Part shown: positions 59,888 to 64,000 of the stretch, in pieces
Layout: every line of letters begins with the position of its first letter
Numbering within the stretch: position 1 is the first letter of the stretch
Source of the DNA: DIGJ01 sp041739345
GTDB taxonomy: Bacteria > Bacillota > Clostridia > Lachnospirales > Lachnospiraceae
Reading direction: 5' to 3'
DNA: 64,000 nucleotides
NCBI GenBank assembly: GCA_041739345.1
Contig: JBGSNZ010000021.1
Location: forward strand, 310,001-374,000
Notes under the pieces: model-generated
Told to the model about the DNA's origin: nothing
Seen by the model: the letters and a program-made list of their open reading frames with translations, nothing else
Database searches by the model: none
Translations under genes and position numbers: made by a program

Positions 59888-60499
59888 ATGATGGAGAAAA
59901 GAATCCCACATATAGGAATTGTAACTTGTATTTTATATTTTATAGCAGTAACACTGTTTCTTATCACCAAAACAGAAACAGCGTTAACAATATGGGAGCT
60001 ATTCACAATTATTGGTGCACCAGTAATTCTATTTGTTCTTATAGAGCTTGCAAATCTTATGAATATCGCGCCTGCTTATAGAAATGCAATGCTTGTATTT
60101 ATGTCTTGTACTTGTTCGTTAACGGGACTTGCACATATAATTAATATAACAGTAACAAGAAAGTTAATAGCGGATGATATAAATGTACCAAATTATTTTA
60201 GAATTGGTTACTGGCCTTCTGTTGAAATGGCAACCGACTATTTAGCCTGGGGATTTTTCATGGGATTAGCTTTTCTATCTGTCGGATTTGCGATCAATCG
60301 TGATAATAAAAAGAATTCAATGATGAAGATTATCGTTCTCGTATGTGGTACTCTTTGTTTGACTGGTTTTTTAGGAACCGTATTCATCAATGAGAATCTA
60401 TGGTATTTAGCGCCGCTAGGTTATGGCTTTGGAACAATCTTAATTTGCATAAAAATGATTAGAATAAAAATGGGATTTGGGGTTTTTGACAAGAGCTGA
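59888..60499 (+). CDS. Six-helix membrane protein, unknown
   Basis: A 203-residue integral membrane protein with about six hydrophobic segments and short loops. Segments include VTCILYFIAVTLFLI, IIGAPVILFVLIEL and YLAWGFFMGLAFLSVGF. No motif of a known transporter or enzyme. Start ATG 59888 with AGGT upstream. Stands 36 nt before the homocysteine methyltransferase gene but no functional link is evident. Confidence 0.72.
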   Translation: MMEKRIPHIGIVTCILYFIAVTLFLITKTETALTIWELFTIIGAPVILFVLIELANLMNIAPAYRNAMLVFMSCTCSLTGLAHIINITVTRKLIADDINVPNYFRIGYWPSVEMATDYLAWGFFMGLAFLSVGFAINRDNKKNSMMKIIVLVCGTLCLTGFLGTVFINENLWYLAPLGYGFGTILICIKMIRIKMGFGVFDKS

Positions 60500-60534
60500 A
60501 AACGAAATTTGGAAATGGGAAAAGAGGTTCTAAT

Positions 60535-61452
60535 ATGAATTTTATTGATTGTGTTAAGAATAGAAAAAGTATTTTGATGGAGGGTGCATTAGGGGAAAGG
60601 TTAAAAAGAGAATATAACTTGGTTCTAGATGAAGATGTTATTATGGCTGGTTTGGTATATACAGAAAATGGAAGAAGAGCGCTTAAGGAACTTTGGAGTG
60701 AATATGCCCAAATTGCTGATAAATATCATGTGCCATTTCTGGCAACCACGCCTACAAGACGAACGAACCAAGAGAGAGTTGAAAGGTCAAGATTTGATTC
60801 TAGCCTTATTCAAGAAAATGTAAAATTTTTGCGTGAAGTGCAACAATTGCAGAATATTGAAATGTATATAGGGGGGCTTGTAGGCTGTAAGGGAGATGCT
60901 TTTACAGGAAAAGACGCATTAGATTTTGAAGCATCAAAGGATTTTCATGAGTGGGAGGTCCGACTTTTTACAGAGGCAGGAGTTGATTTCCTATATGCAG
61001 CACTATTTCCGAATGTTGAAGAAGCCGCTGGCATGGCATTGACAATAGAAAAATATAAGACACCTTATATAATCAGTTTCACAATAAAAAAGGATGGTTG
61101 TCTGATTGATGGAACCAGAATATCAGATGCGATAAAATATATTGATTCCTTAACAGCAAACAAACCGGCGTGCTATATGACCAATTGTGTTCATCCAAGA
61201 ATAGTATATGAAGCATTATTACAACCATTTAATAATAATGAAATGGTTCATAAGAGATTTAGAGGGATTCAAGCCAATACTTCACCGCTATCATATGCTG
61301 AATTAGATAATTCCAAGGATTTAAAAACAACGGAACCTACTGAAATTGCTATAGATATGGTGAAACTTCGTGAAATCAGTCCATTTCAGATTTTTGGTGG
61401 TTGTTGTGGAACAGATGGTAGACATATGAATGAGATTGCAAAACGAATATAA
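60535..61452 (+). CDS. Homocysteine S-methyltransferase family protein
   Basis: A 305-residue protein. The zinc ligands of the family are present: Cys in TNCVHP near residue 222 and the Cys pair in GGCCGTDGRH near residue 286. The N-terminus LMEGALGERLKREY is the usual ILDGALG(T)xL form with Glu in place of Asp. It should methylate homocysteine from S-methylmethionine or a related donor (MmuM-like); donor unknown. AGAGG precedes the ATG. Confidence 0.88.
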   Translation: MNFIDCVKNRKSILMEGALGERLKREYNLVLDEDVIMAGLVYTENGRRALKELWSEYAQIADKYHVPFLATTPTRRTNQERVERSRFDSSLIQENVKFLREVQQLQNIEMYIGGLVGCKGDAFTGKDALDFEASKDFHEWEVRLFTEAGVDFLYAALFPNVEEAAGMALTIEKYKTPYIISFTIKKDGCLIDGTRISDAIKYIDSLTANKPACYMTNCVHPRIVYEALLQPFNNNEMVHKRFRGIQANTSPLSYAELDNSKDLKTTEPTEIAIDMVKLREISPFQIFGGCCGTDGRHMNEIAKRI

Positions 61453-61556
61453 GTATTGCGATTTACTGCAATGAAGGGACGATTATACAGCAATTTCAAA
61501 TCGGAAGATTTCAATATTTTGTGAGAAAACAAAGCTGAAAATTGGAGGATAGAAAA

Positions 61557-61925
61557 GTGAGTGAGATAAAAAGATTTGATGTGAATGAGGATTGGGCTCA
61601 TTCGGGAATGATTAAAGCAGGAGATTTTTATTTTTTGAATTATTGTGTAGGAAATGTTGGACAGTCAATCGAAGCTCAGATAAATGGTGCAATTGACCAA
61701 ATGGAAAAAAGGCTACAAATGGTAGGATTGGAACTAGAAGATGTGGTACAGATGGATTGTTTGTTTAGAGATGTTTGGAATATTCCAGTAATGGAAAAAG
61801 TGATTAAGGAGAGATTTAATGGAAAATACCCTGTTAGGAAGTCTATCCAAACAGAGTTTGCACATAAAGGTGGAGAAGACGGACTTCTATTTCAATTAGA
61901 TGGTATTGCATATTTATCGAAATAA
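61557..61925 (+). CDS. RidA-family protein
   Basis: A 122-residue RidA/YjgF trimeric-type protein (GNVGQSIEAQINGAIDQMEK, then LEDVVQMDCLFRDVWNIPVM). The arginine that contacts imines in RidA (usually PARS/T-R) is at PVRKS. It hydrolyses reactive imines or enamines, or may be a non-catalytic relative. GTG start at 61557 with TTGGAGG 8 nt upstream. Single gene. Confidence 0.83.
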   Translation: MSEIKRFDVNEDWAHSGMIKAGDFYFLNYCVGNVGQSIEAQINGAIDQMEKRLQMVGLELEDVVQMDCLFRDVWNIPVMEKVIKERFNGKYPVRKSIQTEFAHKGGEDGLLFQLDGIAYLSK

Positions 61926-62003
61926 AATGGAATAGAGATACGCAGTTGGAGGCAATTGGTGATTGTGAACTGAATATTATTTATAAACACAGGGAGGATA
62001 TTT

Positions 62004-62390
62004 ATGAAAAGATCAATGATGCAAGCATATGTTACAAGAAGTGATGAGGCGGTGGCTTTTTATCAAAAGGCTTTTGATGCTGTTCTCATCAGCAGTTATC
62101 CAAATGAAGATGGAACATTCTTTCATTCAGAACTTGATATTCAGGGCGAAATTTTAGCTGTGGCAGAACGTAATTCAGAATATGCCATTATTGGTGAAAA
62201 AACAGTTACGGGCAACGTAATGCAGTTTTGTTTGCATTATGGAGAAGGTAACGAAGAAAAGGTCCGGAAGGCATATGAAGTGTTAAAAACGGATGCTAAA
62301 ATTTTGATGCCACTTGCGCCATGTGAATTCAGTTCACTAATGACAGATTTAATAGATAAATATGGTATTAGATGGTGCTTATTTGTATAG
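62004..62390 (+). CDS. VOC-family (PhnB-like) protein
   Basis: A 128-residue glyoxalase-fold protein of PhnB/3-demethylubiquinone-methyltransferase-like type: AYVTRSDEAVAFYQKAFDAV at the start, HSELDIQGE, and YGIRWCLFV at the end. Metal or ligand binding is likely; substrate unknown. GGGAGG precedes the ATG. A second VOC protein of similar type is at 63202. Confidence 0.83.
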   Translation: MKRSMMQAYVTRSDEAVAFYQKAFDAVLISSYPNEDGTFFHSELDIQGEILAVAERNSEYAIIGEKTVTGNVMQFCLHYGEGNEEKVRKAYEVLKTDAKILMPLAPCEFSSLMTDLIDKYGIRWCLFV

Positions 62391-62445
62391 TGAGACTTTT
62401 GGGATAATAGGAACAAAAAAGAATAACTGGCAGCCAGCCAAACCA

Positions 62446-62462
62446 ACTTCCCATTATATTTA
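62446..62462 (+). promoter_or_regulatory. Shared upstream motif, copy 4
   Basis: ACTTCCCATTATATTTA followed by GGTTATAAAAA, 77 nt before the small membrane protein start. The whole 75-nt upstream segment resembles copy 5. Confidence 0.55.
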
Positions 62463-62522
62463 CAAAGGTTATAAAAATATAAAAGAAACAGAAAAATTTG
62501 AATTTGAGGGGAGGAACACAGA

Positions 62523-62693
62523 ATGAAAGAGTATCAAGATTTAATAGGAAAAATTATTATTGCGATAGCAATTATCATTGCTGGGTTCTTAATTTCACAG
62601 GCTATAATAACTGGAAGTAACAGTGTTTTATCTGGGATTGATAGTTTGGGAACATTAATCAGAGATGGTTTATTACAATTAGGATCAGAATAA
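62523..62693 (+). CDS. Small membrane protein (56 aa)
   Basis: A 56-residue protein with one hydrophobic helix (residues 8-27, IGKIIIAIAIIIAGFLISQA) and an amphipathic tail (SLGTLIRDGLLQLGSE). GGGGAGG precedes the ATG by 8 nt. Not long enough for routine ORF callers but well formed. Function unknown; a small toxin-like or structural membrane peptide is possible. Confidence 0.65.
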   Translation: MKEYQDLIGKIIIAIAIIIAGFLISQAIITGSNSVLSGIDSLGTLIRDGLLQLGSE

Positions 62694-62723
62694 CATTTTT
62701 CTGAACTTAACATATAAAACTGA

Positions 62724-62740
62724 ACTTCCTATTATATTTA
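62724..62740 (+). promoter_or_regulatory. Shared upstream motif, copy 5
   Basis: ACTTCCTATTATATTTA followed by GGTTATAAAAA, 72 nt before the TIGR04076 gene. Similarity to copy 4 extends to the ribosome site. Confidence 0.55.
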
Positions 62741-62795
62741 GTAGGTTATAAAAAGAAAAGGATATAGATGAATTTGAAATTGTAACGGAGGAATT

Positions 62796-63104
62796 ATGAA
62801 AGTAAAAATAACTGTATTAAAAAAAGAATTCTATGAGGAGTATGCAGAAGAATTTTTAACAGAGGGAAAAGAAGCTGGCGATTGTCCTGAACTTGAAGTT
62901 GGAAATGAGTTTATATATCAGGGTGGAGCAGTAATGCCAGAAGGGTTTTGCCCTTATGCTTGGATAGATTTGTATCCTTCTATATGCTCACTTATGGGAG
63001 GGCGAGAATTAACCAATACATGGTACAAAAATCCAAAAGCAAAATTGATTTGTTGTACAGATGGTGTGCGTCCTGTATTATTTAAATTGGAACAAATAGA
63101 TTAG
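62796..63104 (+). CDS. TIGR04076 family protein
   Basis: A 102-residue protein with the family's CPELEVGNEFI, PEGFCPYAWIDLYPSI and CTDGVRPVLFKLE segments. Conserved cysteines may bind a metal. Function unknown; the family is common in anaerobes. GGAGG is 4 nt before the ATG. Single gene. Confidence 0.85.
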   Translation: MKVKITVLKKEFYEEYAEEFLTEGKEAGDCPELEVGNEFIYQGGAVMPEGFCPYAWIDLYPSICSLMGGRELTNTWYKNPKAKLICCTDGVRPVLFKLEQID

Positions 63105-63201
63105 AAACTTCATCTCAAAGAAAATGGTGATTCCTTTTTTGGGATTAGATGTATTTGAAGGATAGGATATAGCGACAAACAGGAATATATGGAGGCGAAG
63201 G

Positions 63202-63627
63202 ATGATATTAATTACACCAAATTTTAATTTTAGTGGACGTTGTGAAGAAGCTTTAACTTTATATCAAAAAGCTTTAAATGCAAGAGTTGGATGTCTTTTA
63301 AGATATTCTGATGCCGATGCAAGAGATTGGAATAGAGAATTGCATTCAGAGCAAGCAAATTATATTTATCATGCAGAACTATTTATAGGAAATCAGAGAA
63401 TCATGATGTGTGATAATATGGATGTAGATTTGACAAAAAGTACTTCATTATCACTTACTATTACATTCGATACAAGCGATGAGGTTAAAAATGCATATAA
63501 TATTTTAAAAGAAGGTAGTATAACGATATATCCTATACATAGTACCACTTATAGTTCGTGTGAGGTTGTATTTATAGATAAATTTGGTTTTCGATGGGGG
63601 TTTATGACTGAGCAGACAGAGCGATAA
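63202..63627 (+). CDS. VOC-family (PhnB-like) protein
   Basis: A 141-residue glyoxalase-fold protein (ITPNFNFSGRCEEALTLYQK, IYHAELFIGNQRIMMCDN, DKFGFRWGFMTEQ). PhnB-type; substrate unknown. GGAGGCG precedes the ATG. Paralogous in fold to the protein at 62004 but not a close copy. Confidence 0.85.
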   Translation: MILITPNFNFSGRCEEALTLYQKALNARVGCLLRYSDADARDWNRELHSEQANYIYHAELFIGNQRIMMCDNMDVDLTKSTSLSLTITFDTSDEVKNAYNILKEGSITIYPIHSTTYSSCEVVFIDKFGFRWGFMTEQTER

Positions 63628-63676
63628 ATCCCAATATACTGCCTTTTTGTATTTATTGGATTTGGGTGGAATTTCT

Positions 63677-63988
63677 GTGTCATTAGGAATATTGTCTTAT
63701 GTCCTTGCTTTCACGGCCACCGCTGTTTCTCTATATATTTCCTATAATATAGTTATGGGTATAATCGATATGGAGGAAAAAAATAATTCTAATTTAGATG
63801 GAAATAGCCTTAAATCCGCATGGAAACTTCTTGTAATTTTCAATATTTTAGCATTTGTGTCGTTGTTAAACCCATTAGTAGCACTAGTCTGTATTATTGT
63901 GTCTTTTATTGTAGCTATTTATTTTCTTGTTGCTTTCAACAATTCTAAAAATTTGTATTATGATACAGTTGATAAACATTTTGACTGA
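63677..63988 (+). CDS. Small membrane protein, about 103 aa
   Basis: Three hydrophobic segments (LGILSYVLAFTATAVSLYI, LLVIFNILAFVSLLNP, LVCIIVSFIVAIYFLVAF). GTG start at 63677 fits GGTGGA 7 nt upstream; an in-frame TTG at 63647 lacks a site. No family recognised. It ends 12 nt before the window edge. Confidence 0.6.
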   Translation: MSLGILSYVLAFTATAVSLYISYNIVMGIIDMEEKNNSNLDGNSLKSAWKLLVIFNILAFVSLLNPLVALVCIIVSFIVAIYFLVAFNNSKNLYYDTVDKHFD

Positions 63989-64000
63989 GTATTTCTTATC

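Noticed and set aside
49139..62740. Integron-like gene-cassette array
   Set aside because: Genes are all on one strand with similar leaders, but no integron integrase and no recognisable attC core pairs are seen; the tyrosine recombinase belongs to the IS91-type element.
1..64000. CRISPR array
   Set aside because: No regularly spaced 24-40 nt repeats were seen; the only tandem repeats are the 11-bp units at 15663-15775.
1..64000. tRNA or rRNA genes
   Set aside because: No cloverleaf-like segments with GTTCRA and CCA-type ends, and no rRNA-like stretches, were recognised in the gaps.

Overview
The window reads as a chromosome segment of a low-GC, strictly anaerobic, endospore-type Clostridia, most likely a Lachnospiraceae member close to Lachnoclostridium/'Clostridium phytofermentans'. 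The evidence is the AT-rich base use, strong GGAGG ribosome sites, the order radical-SAM / DUF2344 / RNase G / CBS-ACT / rplU-prp-rpmA-obgE-yhbY-nadD-yqeK-rsfS, a Prp-processed L27, a trimeric [FeFe]-hydrogenase and a SleB-type wall hydrolase. The taxon is inferred from gene order and style, not from a marker search.

Layout. 0-11 kb is core: a cut zinc-ribbon gene, a radical-SAM/DUF2344 pair, short RNase G, a CBS-ACT protein, the L21/Prp/L27/Obg ribosome-assembly operon with an L21 leader, a fused NadD-YqeK, RsfS, and a divergent lexA/yneA SOS pair with LexA boxes. 11-20 kb holds secreted cell-wall proteins (amidase, GH10-like protein, LysM-SleB), ndk, and a MATE exporter behind a leader-peptide/terminator attenuator. 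20-35 kb is a catabolic island: a Dabb protein and a MocA-HTH regulator, then a thiolase-like protein without its cysteines, its DUF35 partner, the three subunits of an oxamate-carbamoyltransferase-type enzyme (AllH, AllF, AllG), a cyclase-family hydrolase, a three-subunit molybdenum hydroxylase and an NCS2 nucleobase permease. 35-39 kb is a TPP-riboswitch thiamine salvage operon (thiM-thiE-thiD-cytX). 39-44 kb encodes an NAD-linked, probably electron-bifurcating [FeFe]-hydrogenase.

44-57.6 kb is a defence/mobile region, more AT-rich by eye: an AbiH remnant, a complete ABC-three-component (ABC-3C) type system, a MacroD-like enzyme coupled to a membrane macro-like protein, a ParB-like protein, a CPCC protein, a YcxB-like protein, an ankyrin lipoprotein, and an IS91-type HUH element with its own tyrosine recombinase. 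57.6-64 kb is a run of single accessory genes on one strand (lipoproteins, homocysteine methyltransferase, RidA, VOC proteins, small membrane proteins). Five genes of the 50-63 kb region share a short motif 72-77 nt before their start codon.

How it works together (inference): the 20-35 kb island looks like uptake (NCS2), hydroxylation (Mo enzyme), ring opening (cyclase) and phosphorolytic carbamoyl transfer (AllFGH) of a nitrogen heterocycle, but without allantoinase or carbamate kinase in the window, so the substrate is open. The main candidates for undescribed biology are this pathway with its cysteine-less thiolase, the macro-protein pair beside the ABC-3C system, and the shared upstream motif.
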